Source: Sphingomonas sp. PsM26
GTDB taxonomy: Bacteria > Pseudomonadota > Alphaproteobacteria > Sphingomonadales > Sphingomonadaceae
Length of the DNA: 64,000 bases
Direction of reading: 5' to 3'
Assembly: GCA_030433805.1 (NCBI GenBank)
Contig: JARUXA010000002.1
Span: 1-64,000 of the forward strand
This document shows positions 8,769 to 17,015 of the stretch, in pieces; the stretch's first letter is position 1, and every line of letters starts with the position of its first letter. Below the pieces are notes generated by a model. It did no database searches, had not been told where the DNA came from, and was given only the letters and a program-made list of their open reading frames with translations. Position numbers and translations under genes: made by a program.

Positions 8769-9848
8769 TCATTTGAGTTGCGACGGCTGGAGCAGCGTAG
8801 CGTTCTTTACGATCTCGGCATTGCGTTTGCGAACGTCTTCGGGCGCGGCGATCAACCCCTTTGCCGCAAGCGGACCGCCCGGCTCCCACGATGTTGCGTA
8901 CAAGGCGAGGAACTCGCGCAGCCCCTTGATCGCGCTCAGGTGCGCCGCCTTGACGTACAGGTAGAGCGGCCGCGACCCCGGATAGGCACCGCGCGCGATC
9001 GTCTCATAGGTCGGCTCGACCCCGTTGAGCGGGACGCCGTTCAGCTTGTCGGTATTCCGTTCGAGGTACGAATAGCCGAAGATGCCGATCGCATTGGGGT
9101 TGGACTGGAGTTTCTGGACGATCAGATTGTCGTTCTCACCCGCGTCGATATAGGCGCCGTCCTCACGGATCGCGGTGCAGCCCTTGGCGAAGGCGGCGGA
9201 ATCCTTTTCCTTGACCGCGGCCATCTCGGGACGGACCGTCTCGCACCCGCGTGCCAGCACTAGTTCGGCAAATGCGTCGCGCGTGCCGCTGGTTGAGGGG
9301 GGACCATAGACCTGGATCGGGATCGCGGGCAGCGCCGCATTCACGTCCTTCCACGTCCTGGCGGTATTGGGGCGCCCCTTCGGTGCGGCCGCGAGCGCGC
9401 TGTACAGGTCGACTGCGGTCAGCTGCAATTTCGGGCCGGTCTTGGCTTCTGCAAAGGCGATGCCGTCAAGGCCGATCTGGACCTCGATGATCCTCGAGAC
9501 GCCGTTACCGACACACGTCTTATACTCGCTCGCCTTGATCCGGCGCGAGGCGTCCTCGATGTCAGGGTAGGCCGCGCCGACGCCGGCGCAGAACAGCTTC
9601 ATCCCGCCGCCGGTCCCGGTCGCCTCGATCGCGGGGGCCTTCATGCCGGGCGTGCCGTTGACGAGCCGTTCCGCCACCAGCGTGGTGAACGGGAATACGG
9701 TGGACGACCCGACCACAGTGATGTGATCGCGCGATCCGGCACCGCCGCCATTCGCCTGATCCTGGCATGCGCCGAGCGAACCGATCGCCACGGCAGCCAG
9801 AATGACGCCGCCGACCTTCGCAAACTTGCCGTGCTTCCGGTTCATCAT
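8769..9848 (-). CDS. pstS: Phosphate-binding protein PstS, lipoprotein form
   Basis: A 359-residue periplasmic phosphate-binding protein. The N-terminus is a signal sequence with a lipobox (GSLGAC, Cys about residue 28), so it is probably membrane-anchored. The phosphate-binding loop VVGSSTVFPFT is at about residue 45 and STSGTRDAF lies near residue 195, both typical of PstS. It is the first gene of the minus-strand pstSCAB-phoU-phoB run. The upstream spacer of 88 bases carries a weak Pho-box-like direct repeat. Either of two adjacent ATG codons (9848, 9845) could start it. Confidence 0.93.
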   Translation of the reverse strand: MMNRKHGKFAKVGGVILAAVAIGSLGACQDQANGGGAGSRDHITVVGSSTVFPFTTLVAERLVNGTPGMKAPAIEATGTGGGMKLFCAGVGAAYPDIEDASRRIKASEYKTCVGNGVSRIIEVQIGLDGIAFAEAKTGPKLQLTAVDLYSALAAAPKGRPNTARTWKDVNAALPAIPIQVYGPPSTSGTRDAFAELVLARGCETVRPEMAAVKEKDSAAFAKGCTAIREDGAYIDAGENDNLIVQKLQSNPNAIGIFGYSYLERNTDKLNGVPLNGVEPTYETIARGAYPGSRPLYLYVKAAHLSAIKGLREFLALYATSWEPGGPLAAKGLIAAPEDVRKRNAEIVKNATLLQPSQLK

Positions 9849-9922
9849 GATTCCCTACGGTCAACGATTCGCATGGCGGAAGGCTGGTGTCCTGAACCGC
9901 TTACCATCGTCGCACGCTGCCT

Positions 9923-9943
9923 CTGTGACGTTCACGTTACCGT
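9923..9943 (-). promoter_or_regulatory. Possible PhoB-binding box upstream of pstS
   Basis: Read on the minus strand, the spacer between phoR and pstS contains GGTAACGTGAACGTCACAG. GTAAC and GTCAC recur at an 11-base interval, the spacing of the two half-sites of a Pho box. The match to the enterobacterial CTGTCAT consensus is only partial. The place, about 75-95 bases before the pstS start, is right. The 14-base core GTGACGTTCACGTT (9925-9938) also occurs upstream of the cyclophilin gene at 49482, so another regulator is possible. Confidence 0.35.
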
Positions 9944-11220
9944 TTAATGACAATAGCATCGGAAAGCCCGTTCGTAGAGCGCGCAGCTGCGGAGGGGGGC
10001 GGGCTGGTCTTTGCATGCGGTGGAAGCATGACGGTGACGGTCGTGCCGGTGCCGACGGTGCTGGCAACGTCGAACCGGCCACGGTGCCGCTCGACGATGT
10101 GCTTGACGATCGCCAGCCCCAGTCCGGTCCCACCCGCCGCGCGGCTGCGGCCCGGATCGACGCGGTAGAAGCGTTCGGTCAGGCGGGGCAGATGTTCGGG
10201 CGCGATGCCTTCGCCTTCGTCGGCGACGCTGATCCGCACCATGCCAAGCCGGTCGCTCCACAGCTTGACCGTCACCGGGGTTCCGGCGCGGCCATATTTC
10301 ATCGCGTTGCCGATCAGATTGTGGAGGATCTGGCTCAGCTGTGCGCGATCACCTGCCACCGCGGGCACGCCGAGGTCGAGATCCGCGACGATGTCCGCGC
10401 TGCGTCTGGCTTGCGCGTCGAGCAGTTCGGATCGCACTTCCTCGACCAGCTCGGCGAGATCGACCGCGCGATCGGGCAAACGATATTTCTCCGCCTCGAT
10501 CCGGCTGAGCGAAATCAGATCCTCGATCAGGCGCTGCATCCGGCGCGCTTCGTCGAACATGATCTTGAGGAAGCGGCCCCGGACCTGCGCGTCCTCGCCT
10601 GCCTTGTCGTCGCCGAGCGTCTCGATGTAACCGAGGATCGACGCCAGCGGCGTGCGCAGTTCGTGGCTGGCGTTGGCGACGAAATCGACCCGCATCCGTT
10701 CTGCCGCATAACTGCCGGTCCGGTCGATCAGGTGCACGATCCGCTGGCCGTTCGTGGCGGGGGTGACGTGCATCTCCCAATGCTGGTCGCGCGCGCCGAG
10801 GCCGACAAGGTTGGTCGGCCCCTGCGGCGTAGTTGCCAGCGGGCTCGCGAGCCGTTCGGCGGCGCCCGGATGACGGATCGCGACGCGCACGTCCCCCCCG
10901 ACGATGTGATTGCCGAGCAACCCGGTCGCCGCGGCATTGGCATGGGTCACCAATCCTTCGGCGACGATCAGTACGGGGCCGAGGACCGCCTCGATCACTT
11001 CCTGCAGATGCGGCACGGGGGCTTGCGGCACGACTTCGGGTGGGCGCGGGGATTCGATCGGCTGGTCGCCGGTCCCGGTCGCGACCAGCGCGGCGGCGAT
11101 ACCGCCGACGAGCGCGATGATCGCCGCCTGGAGATTCCATTCGAGCAGGAATACCGCGACCGCCGCAATCACGACGAGCCCGATGGCGGTAACCGTGCGT
11201 GTCCCGAACCCTTGCAGCAT
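9937..11220 (-). CDS. phoR: Phosphate regulon sensor histidine kinase PhoR
   Basis: A 427-residue membrane sensor kinase that phosphorylates PhoB under phosphate limitation. Two membrane helices lie at about residues 10-50, followed by a PAS-like domain (about 70-170). The HisKA phosphoacceptor is His 186 in FVANASHELRTPLASILGYI. The ATPase domain shows the N box LHNLIGNAMKYG, G1 VADEGEGI and G2 GGTGLGLAIVKHIVERH. It sits directly upstream of pstS on the same strand; the 88-base spacer suggests pstS also has its own promoter. Confidence 0.93.
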   Translation of the reverse strand: MLQGFGTRTVTAIGLVVIAAVAVFLLEWNLQAAIIALVGGIAAALVATGTGDQPIESPRPPEVVPQAPVPHLQEVIEAVLGPVLIVAEGLVTHANAAATGLLGNHIVGGDVRVAIRHPGAAERLASPLATTPQGPTNLVGLGARDQHWEMHVTPATNGQRIVHLIDRTGSYAAERMRVDFVANASHELRTPLASILGYIETLGDDKAGEDAQVRGRFLKIMFDEARRMQRLIEDLISLSRIEAEKYRLPDRAVDLAELVEEVRSELLDAQARRSADIVADLDLGVPAVAGDRAQLSQILHNLIGNAMKYGRAGTPVTVKLWSDRLGMVRISVADEGEGIAPEHLPRLTERFYRVDPGRSRAAGGTGLGLAIVKHIVERHRGRFDVASTVGTGTTVTVMLPPHAKTSPPPSAAARSTNGLSDAIVIKR

Positions 11221-11356
11221 CGGAGTGCCTTAGCGAGTGTTGCAGGCAGGCGGAAGCGATCAGTGCAGCGTGTGGCTGTACCGGCTGGGAGAAGCCACCG
11301 GGCCTGCTGGCATGGCTTTTGTGCCCAGAGGGCGCACGCGCGACGCGGCCCCGGCG

Positions 11357-12031
11357 TCAGGCTGCCAGGCGATCCAGCGTCGGGATTAGGTCGTCGAACG
11401 AATCGATCACCGCATCCGCACCCATTTGCTCGACCGGCTCGAGCAGGAAGCCGAAGCTGACCGCGATGCCCGGAATCCCCGCATTGCGGGCCGCCATGAT
11501 ATCGTAGATCGAATCGCCGACGAACGCGGCGCGACCGCCGCCCGAGCGCCGGATCATCTCGTCGATCGGCGCGCGGTCGGGTTTGGACAGGCCGGGGCCG
11601 AGCGTGTCGCCCCCGATGATGCAGGCAAACCGGTCGATCAGCCCCAGGTCAGTCAGTAGCCGGGTCGCGAAGGATTCGAACTTGTTGGTGCACACCGCGA
11701 CGCGTACGCCGCGTTCCGCCAGCGCGTCGAGTGCCGCAACCGCACCGGGGAAGGGGCGTGTATGCACCGAGAGGTGATCGCCATAATAAGCGAGCATCCG
11801 CTTGTAGAGCGCGCGGAACGCATCGGCCTCGATCCCGCCGGTCGCTTCCAGCCCCTGCGTCAGCATGTGTTTCGCGCCGCCGCCGACCATCGTCTTGACT
11901 TGCGCGATCGTCAGCGGGGCACGGCCCACCGACGCGAGCGTGTCGTTGACCGCCGCGGTCAGATCGCCGCTGCTGTCGACCAGCGTCCCATCGAGGTCGA
12001 ACCCCACGATATCGAATGAATTCTTCGTCAT
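11357..12031 (-). CDS. gph: Phosphoglycolate phosphatase-like HAD hydrolase
   Basis: A 224-residue HAD-superfamily phosphatase resembling Gph, which hydrolyses 2-phosphoglycolate formed during DNA repair and oxygenase side reactions. Motif I is FDLDGTLVDS near residue 10, with the nucleophile and acid Asp residues. An alpha-helical cap follows (about 18-90), then motif II (VAVCTNK) and motif III/IV (FVGDSIYDIMAARNAG). The start at ATG 12031 gives the standard N-terminus. It is divergent from glmU with 61 bases between them. Related HAD phosphatases are hard to tell apart, so the substrate is a family-level call. Confidence 0.85.
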   Translation of the reverse strand: MTKNSFDIVGFDLDGTLVDSSGDLTAAVNDTLASVGRAPLTIAQVKTMVGGGAKHMLTQGLEATGGIEADAFRALYKRMLAYYGDHLSVHTRPFPGAVAALDALAERGVRVAVCTNKFESFATRLLTDLGLIDRFACIIGGDTLGPGLSKPDRAPIDEMIRRSGGGRAAFVGDSIYDIMAARNAGIPGIAVSFGFLLEPVEQMGADAVIDSFDDLIPTLDRLAA

Positions 12032-12092
12032 GACGGCATGACTGGCAGGGTTGCTATGGAATTGGCAAGACGGTCGTGGCAGTGCTTCGGGG

Positions 12093-13442
12093 ATGAACCG
12101 ACCCGTTGCCGCAATCGTCCTTGCCGCTGGCAAGGGCACCCGCATGAAAAGCGACCTGCACAAGGTCCTCCATCCGATCGCGGGGCGGTCGATGCTGCTC
12201 CATCTGGTCGACAGTATCGCCGCACTCGACCCCGCGCGGACCGTGGTGGTGACGGGGGCCGGGCGTGAGCAGGTCGAGGCGGCGGTCGCCCCGCTCGGCA
12301 TCGCCACCGCGCTGCAGGCCGAGCAACTCGGTACGGGGCATGCGGTGGCGCAGGCCGAGGCGGCACTTGCCGGCTTCGACGGCGACGTGCTGATCCTGTA
12401 CGGCGACGTGCCGCTCGTCTCGACCGCGACGATGCGCGCCATGCTCGACCGGCTTGCCGCGCCGGATGCGCCAGCAATCGTCGTGCTCGGCTTCCGCCCC
12501 AGCGATGCCGGGGCCTATGGCCGCATCATCGCGCATGACGGCGTGATCGAGAAGATGGTCGAATATAAGGACGCGACCGACGCCGAACGCGCGGTCGACC
12601 TGTGCAATTCGGGGCTGATGGCCGTGCGCAGCGAAGATTTGTTCGCGCTGCTCGCACGCGTCGGGAACGACAATGCTGCGGGGGAATATTATCTTCCCGA
12701 TATCGTCATGCTCGCCGCCGCCGATGGCCGCCGGTCCGCGGTGATCGAGACCAGCGCGGGCGAAGTCGCGGGCGTCAACAGCCGCGCCGAACTCGCCGCG
12801 GTTGAGGCGGACTGGCAGGTGCAGCGCCGCGTGCGCGCGATGGCCGAGGGCGCGACGCTGATCGCGCCCGAGACGGTATGGTTCGCGCATGACACGCAGA
12901 TCGGCCGCGACGTGGTGATCGAACCCAACGTCTTCTTTGGTCCGGGTGTCACCATTGCCGACGGGGTTGTGATCCATGCCTTCAGTCATATCGAGGGCGC
13001 ACGGATCGGCGCGAAGGCCGAGGTCGGCCCGTTCGCGCGATTGCGCCCCGGCGCGGTGATGGGTGAGGCATCCAAGATCGGCAATTTTGTCGAGATGAAG
13101 AAGGCGGTGCTCGGCGCGGGCGCGAAGGCGAGCCACCTGACCTATCTGGGCGATGCCGAAGTAGGCGAGGGCGCGAACATCGGCGCGGGCACGATCACCT
13201 GCAATTACGACGGCTTCTTCAAGTACAAGACGGTGATCGGCGCGGGCGCGTTCATCGGATCGAACTCGGCGCTGGTTGCGCCGGTGACGATCGGCGCGGG
13301 CGCTACGGTCGGGGCAGGATCAGTGATCACCGCCGATGTCGACCCCGACGCGCTCGCGCTGGCGCGGCCACAGCAAGTCTCCAAGTCCGGATGGGCCAAG
13401 CGCTTTCGCGACGCGATGACCGCGAAGAAAGCTGGCAAGTGA
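12093..13442 (+). CDS. glmU: Bifunctional GlcN-1-P acetyltransferase / UDP-GlcNAc pyrophosphorylase
   Basis: A 449-residue bifunctional enzyme that makes UDP-N-acetylglucosamine for peptidoglycan and lipopolysaccharide. The N-terminal uridyltransferase domain (about 1-230) has the nucleotide-binding motif VLAAGKGTRMKSDLHKVLH. The C-terminal half is a left-handed beta-helix with hexapeptide repeats (IGRDVVIEPNVFFGPGVTIA) and the acetyltransferase section around ASHLTYLGDAEVGEGANIGA. The start ATG 12093 gives the usual MNRPVAAIVLA. Two genes downstream lies glmS, which supplies the pathway's glucosamine-6-phosphate; a toxin-antitoxin pair is placed between them. Confidence 0.95.
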   Translation: MNRPVAAIVLAAGKGTRMKSDLHKVLHPIAGRSMLLHLVDSIAALDPARTVVVTGAGREQVEAAVAPLGIATALQAEQLGTGHAVAQAEAALAGFDGDVLILYGDVPLVSTATMRAMLDRLAAPDAPAIVVLGFRPSDAGAYGRIIAHDGVIEKMVEYKDATDAERAVDLCNSGLMAVRSEDLFALLARVGNDNAAGEYYLPDIVMLAAADGRRSAVIETSAGEVAGVNSRAELAAVEADWQVQRRVRAMAEGATLIAPETVWFAHDTQIGRDVVIEPNVFFGPGVTIADGVVIHAFSHIEGARIGAKAEVGPFARLRPGAVMGEASKIGNFVEMKKAVLGAGAKASHLTYLGDAEVGEGANIGAGTITCNYDGFFKYKTVIGAGAFIGSNSALVAPVTIGAGATVGAGSVITADVDPDALALARPQQVSKSGWAKRFRDAMTAKKAGK

Positions 13443-13460
13443 TATCACGCGATGATATCT
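13440..13460 (+). promoter_or_regulatory. Probable toxin-antitoxin operator (repeated TGATATCA palindrome)
   Basis: The palindrome TGATATCA (13440-13447) is followed 13 bases later by a near-copy TGATATCT (13453-13460), seven bases before the antitoxin start. Paired short palindromes directly upstream of a ribbon-helix-helix antitoxin gene are the usual autoregulatory operator of type II systems. The first copy overlaps the glmU stop codon, so repression or activation here may touch glmU transcript ends. Binding is inferred. Confidence 0.55.
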
Positions 13461-13467
13461 ATCGGTA

Positions 13468-13848
13468 ATGGCTAGCAGGACCCTGGTTTCGCTCGGCGAC
13501 GATCGCATTGCGCGGCTCGATCGGATCGCGGCCGAGCACGGTCAGTCGCGAGCGGCGGTGATCCGTGACGCGGTCGATCGGCTGATCGAGAGCGACGCGC
13601 AAGAGGGGGATCGGCAACGGCGACTGGCGGCGTTGCGCGCCGGCTTCGGGGCCTGGAAGGATCGCACCGACATTGGTGACGCCGTTGAATGGCAGCGGCG
13701 CGAACGCGCGAGCTGGACCCGTCCATGGGACGACGATTACGAAGAGGTCAAAGCCGAGTTTCCCGATCTCTTCGACGCGGAAGATGATCGTCAGCGCGCG
13801 ATCTATCTCGATCAGCTTCGGGGCGTGCAGCCGTCGCCAAAATCGTGA
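13468..13848 (+). CDS. Ribbon-helix-helix antitoxin (VapB-like)
   Basis: A 126-residue protein whose first 45 residues fit a ribbon-helix-helix DNA-binding fold: a beta strand TLVSLGDDRIARLD followed by two helices ending AVIRDAVDRLIE. The remainder is acidic and tryptophan-containing (WTRPWDDDYEEVKAEFPDLF), plausible as the toxin-wrapping segment. At 126 residues it is longer than most VapB or CopG antitoxins. The downstream PIN toxin starts inside its last codons (GTGA overlap), the typical antitoxin-first arrangement. It probably neutralises the toxin and represses its own promoter at the palindromes just upstream. Confidence 0.75.
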   Translation: MASRTLVSLGDDRIARLDRIAAEHGQSRAAVIRDAVDRLIESDAQEGDRQRRLAALRAGFGAWKDRTDIGDAVEWQRRERASWTRPWDDDYEEVKAEFPDLFDAEDDRQRAIYLDQLRGVQPSPKS

Positions 13849-14210
13849 GCGCCACGTCGTTCGACAGCAATATCCTGATCGATGCACTTAACGGCAACGT
13901 GTCAGCGCAGCGCGAGCTCGAGTCGGTCGACGATCGGTGGATCAGTCGGGTGACGTGGATCGAGGTCATGTCCCGGGTTGACCAGATCACGATGCCGCGG
14001 ACGAAATCGCTGCTGGGGGGGTTCCTGATCGATGAGCTCGATATTGCGATTGCGACACGCGCGGCGGAACTGCGCAATGAGCGCCGGCTGAAGCTTGCCG
14101 ACTCGGTCATCCTCGCGTCAGCGCAGGTTCACGGACGCATCTTAGTGACCCGCAATACCAAGGATTTCCCGGCCGACATGCCGGGGATCCACGTTCCCTA
14201 TATCCTCTAG
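13845..14210 (+). CDS. PIN-domain toxin ribonuclease (VapC-like)
   Basis: A 121-residue PIN-domain protein, probably a Mg-dependent ribonuclease toxin. The acidic catalytic set is visible: Asp7 in SFDSNILID, Glu40 in WIEVMS, Asp86 in LADSVILASA and Asp107 near VTRNTKDF. The start is GTG 13845, overlapping the antitoxin stop by four bases. No residue of the active site appears missing, so the toxin looks functional. It ends 14 bases before glmS, leaving little room for a separate glmS promoter outside the toxin gene. Confidence 0.82.
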   Translation: MSATSFDSNILIDALNGNVSAQRELESVDDRWISRVTWIEVMSRVDQITMPRTKSLLGGFLIDELDIAIATRAAELRNERRLKLADSVILASAQVHGRILVTRNTKDFPADMPGIHVPYIL

Positions 14211-14224
14211 ATCGAGACAATCGC

Positions 14225-16048
14225 ATGTGTGGCATCGTTGGCATCCTGAGTACGGAAGACGTGGCGGACCGTCTGCTCGACGGTCTCAAGCGGCTCGAAT
14301 ATCGCGGCTATGATTCCGCCGGCATCGCAACCGATTTCGACGGCGCGATCGAGCGGCGGCGTGCGTCGGGCAAGCTGGTCAATCTCGCGAACGAACTTGC
14401 GGCGCACCCGCTGCCCGGCAAGACCGGGATCGCGCACACCCGCTGGGCGACGCATGGCGGCCCGACCACCAACAACGCGCATCCCCACGCGACTGGCGAA
14501 GTCGCGGTCGTCCACAACGGCATCATCGAGAATTTCAAGCCGCTCCGTGACGAACTCATCGCACGCGGGCGCACCTTCACCAGCGAGACCGATACCGAAG
14601 TCGTTGCGCATCTGATCAGCGAGAAGGTCGAGGCGGGGCTCGGCCCGATCGAGGCGGTGCGCGAAATCCTGCCACGGCTTCACGGCGCGTTCGCACTGGC
14701 GATCCTGTTCCGCCAACACCCCGATCTGCTGATCGGTGCGCGGCTCGGCTCGCCGCTGGTCGTCGGGCATGGCGAGGGCGAGATGTACCTCGGCTCTGAT
14801 GCGCTCGCGCTCGCGCCGCTGACGCAGCGGATCGCGTATCTCGACGAGGGCGACTGGGTCGTGCTGACGCGCGACGGCGCGCAGGTCTATGACCGCGACA
14901 ACACGCCCGTCGAGCGGCCGATCACGATCTCCGGCGTGACCGGCGATCTGGTCTCCAAGGGCAACCACAAGCATTACATGCTCAAGGAGATTTACGAGCA
15001 GCCGATCGTCGTCGCGCAGACGCTGCGCTCGTACCTCCAGCGGATGGAGGATCGCGTGACGCTGCCCATCCCCGAGTTCGACCTGTCGACGATCAAGCGC
15101 GTCACGATCGTCGCGTGCGGGACGAGCTTCTACGCGGGCATGGTCGCCAAATATTGGTTCGAACAGTTCGCCCGCGTGCCGGTCGATCTCGATGTCGCGT
15201 CAGAATTCCGCTACCGCGCGCCGGTGATGGAGGAGGGCGGTCTCGCGCTGTTCATCAGCCAGTCGGGCGAGACCGCGGATACGCTCGCAGCGCTGCGCCA
15301 CGCCAAGGCCGAGGGGCAGACGATCGCGGTCGTCGTCAACGTGCCGACGAGCACGATGGCGCGCGAAGCCGACCTGTTGCTGCCCACCCATGCCGGTCCC
15401 GAGATCGGCGTCGCCTCGACCAAGGCGTTCACGTGCCAGCTCGCGGTGCTCGCGGCGCTCGCCGCCAATCTCGCGCGCGCCAAGGGCAAGCTGACCCCGG
15501 CCGAGGAAAAAATGATCGTCAAGCATCTCGCCGAAGCGCCCGCCGCGCTCAACGGTGCGCTCGCCTATGACGAGGCGATCGAGGCGATGGCGCATCACGT
15601 CGCGGTCGCGCGCGACGTGCTGTATCTGGGCCGTGGGACGGATTACCCGCTGGCGCTGGAAGGCGCGTTGAAACTGAAGGAAATCAGTTACATCCACGCC
15701 GAAGGGTATGCCGCGGGCGAGATGAAGCACGGGCCGATCGCGCTGATCGACGAGAATGTCCCCGTCATCGTCATCGCCCCCTCGGGCCCGCTGTTCGACA
15801 AGACCGTCAGCAACATGCAGGAAGTCCAGGCGCGCGGCGGCAAGGTCGTGCTGATCTCGGATTACGACGGTATCCAGGCGGCGGGCGACAATTGCCTTGC
15901 GACGATCACCATGCCCAAGGTCCATCCGTTGATCGCCCCGCTGGTCTATGCGGTGCCGGTGCAGTTGCTCGCCTATCACGTCGCGGTCATCAAGGGGACC
16001 GATGTCGACCAGCCCCGCAACCTCGCAAAGTCGGTGACGGTAGAATGA
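14225..16048 (+). CDS. glmS: Glutamine--fructose-6-phosphate aminotransferase
   Basis: A 607-residue enzyme that makes glucosamine-6-phosphate from fructose-6-phosphate and glutamine, the first step of UDP-GlcNAc synthesis. The N-terminal MCGIVGIL supplies the catalytic Cys after Met removal, and the glutaminase domain follows with HTRWATHGGP. Two SIS isomerase domains cover about 285-600, with SQSGETADT and the C-terminal KSVTVE that closes the active site. It overlaps the next gene by four bases (ATGA). Length and termini are standard. Confidence 0.96.
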   Translation: MCGIVGILSTEDVADRLLDGLKRLEYRGYDSAGIATDFDGAIERRRASGKLVNLANELAAHPLPGKTGIAHTRWATHGGPTTNNAHPHATGEVAVVHNGIIENFKPLRDELIARGRTFTSETDTEVVAHLISEKVEAGLGPIEAVREILPRLHGAFALAILFRQHPDLLIGARLGSPLVVGHGEGEMYLGSDALALAPLTQRIAYLDEGDWVVLTRDGAQVYDRDNTPVERPITISGVTGDLVSKGNHKHYMLKEIYEQPIVVAQTLRSYLQRMEDRVTLPIPEFDLSTIKRVTIVACGTSFYAGMVAKYWFEQFARVPVDLDVASEFRYRAPVMEEGGLALFISQSGETADTLAALRHAKAEGQTIAVVVNVPTSTMAREADLLLPTHAGPEIGVASTKAFTCQLAVLAALAANLARAKGKLTPAEEKMIVKHLAEAPAALNGALAYDEAIEAMAHHVAVARDVLYLGRGTDYPLALEGALKLKEISYIHAEGYAAGEMKHGPIALIDENVPVIVIAPSGPLFDKTVSNMQEVQARGGKVVLISDYDGIQAAGDNCLATITMPKVHPLIAPLVYAVPVQLLAYHVAVIKGTDVDQPRNLAKSVTVE

Positions 16049-16953
16049 GCACGCCCCTCGTCGCCGGGATCGAACTCGGCGGAACCAAGGTCATTTGCGT
16101 TCTCGCCAGCGGACCCGACGATGTCCGCGACACGGTGACGATCCCGACCACGACGCCTGCGGAAACGATGGACGCGGTCGAGGCCGTGCTTGCGCGCTGG
16201 TCGGGTTATGAAGCGCTCGGCATCGCGAGTTTCGGTCCGGTGTCGCTCGATCCGGCCGATCCCAGGCACGGCTTTATCACCGCGACGCCCAAGCCCGGCT
16301 GGTCGGACACCGACGTCGGGCAGCGACTGGCGCGCGTCGCCGGCGTCCCGACCGGGTTCGACAGCGACGTCGCGGGCGCGGCACTTGGCGAAGGGCGCTG
16401 GGGCGCGTCGCGTACCGTGGCGGATCATGCCTATGTCACGGTCGGGACCGGGCTCGGCGTTGGCCTGGTGCTTGGCGGGACCCCGGTTTCAGGGCTTACG
16501 CATTCCGAGCTCGGGCATATCCGTCCAGTCCGGCTTCCCGGCGACACGTGGCAAGGGTCATGCCCATTCCACGGCGATTGCCTCGAAGGTCTGGCGTCGG
16601 GCACCGCGATCCGCGCCCGCGCGGGAACACCTGCACAGGACATCGCGGTCGATGATCCCGTATGGGACGGCGTTGCGCACGCGCTGGCGCAACTGTGCCA
16701 CACACTGGTTCTGACCGGGATTCCGCGTCGCATCGTGATGGGCGGGGGGGTGATGGTCGGTGTTCCGCATCTGTTCGCGATGATCCAGCACAAGCTCGCC
16801 GAGAGCCTGGCGGGATATGGCAATGCGCGTGGTCTGATGCCGTTCGAAGCCTTTGTTGTTCCAGCGGAACTTGGCGGCATGGCCGGTCCGCTGGGTGCGA
16901 TCGAGCTGGGCGTACGGGCACTGAGCAAGGGGTCGAGCTTCAGAAATTGTTAA
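16045..16953 (+). CDS. ROK-family sugar kinase (fructokinase-like)
   Basis: A 302-residue ROK-family kinase. The ATP-binding motif GIELGGTKVICV is at residues 8-19, and the ROK zinc-binding cluster CPFHGDCLEGLASG is near residue 172, as in fructokinases and some N-acetyl sugar kinases. Start ATG 16045 overlaps the glmS stop. Coupling to glmS fits supply of fructose-6-phosphate, the glmS substrate, but the sugar specificity is inferred. A strong hairpin just after the stop ends the unit. Confidence 0.85.
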   Translation: MSTPLVAGIELGGTKVICVLASGPDDVRDTVTIPTTTPAETMDAVEAVLARWSGYEALGIASFGPVSLDPADPRHGFITATPKPGWSDTDVGQRLARVAGVPTGFDSDVAGAALGEGRWGASRTVADHAYVTVGTGLGVGLVLGGTPVSGLTHSELGHIRPVRLPGDTWQGSCPFHGDCLEGLASGTAIRARAGTPAQDIAVDDPVWDGVAHALAQLCHTLVLTGIPRRIVMGGGVMVGVPHLFAMIQHKLAESLAGYGNARGLMPFEAFVVPAELGGMAGPLGAIELGVRALSKGSSFRNC

Positions 16954-16972
16954 CCCAGTTTGCGTAGCAGGA

Positions 16973-16997
16973 ACAAAAGGTGCATCGCGCCTTTTGT
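16973..16997 (+). terminator. Hairpin terminator after glmS-ROK unit
   Basis: ACAAAAGGTGC and GCGCCTTTTGT form an 11-base-pair stem (one G-T pair) around the loop ATC. The 3' arm carries a T4 run and is followed by CTTGT, so it behaves like an intrinsic terminator with a short T tract. It lies 20 bases after the kinase stop and 18 bases before the start of the next gene, separating the two transcripts. Confidence 0.65.
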
Positions 16998-17015
16998 CTT
17001 GTGAGATGGTGTCCG

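Noticed and set aside
9802..11460. 552-codon plus-strand frame over phoR
   Set aside because: Antisense to a clear sensor kinase with all motifs; the composition is Arg/Asp-rich and no ribosome site fits.
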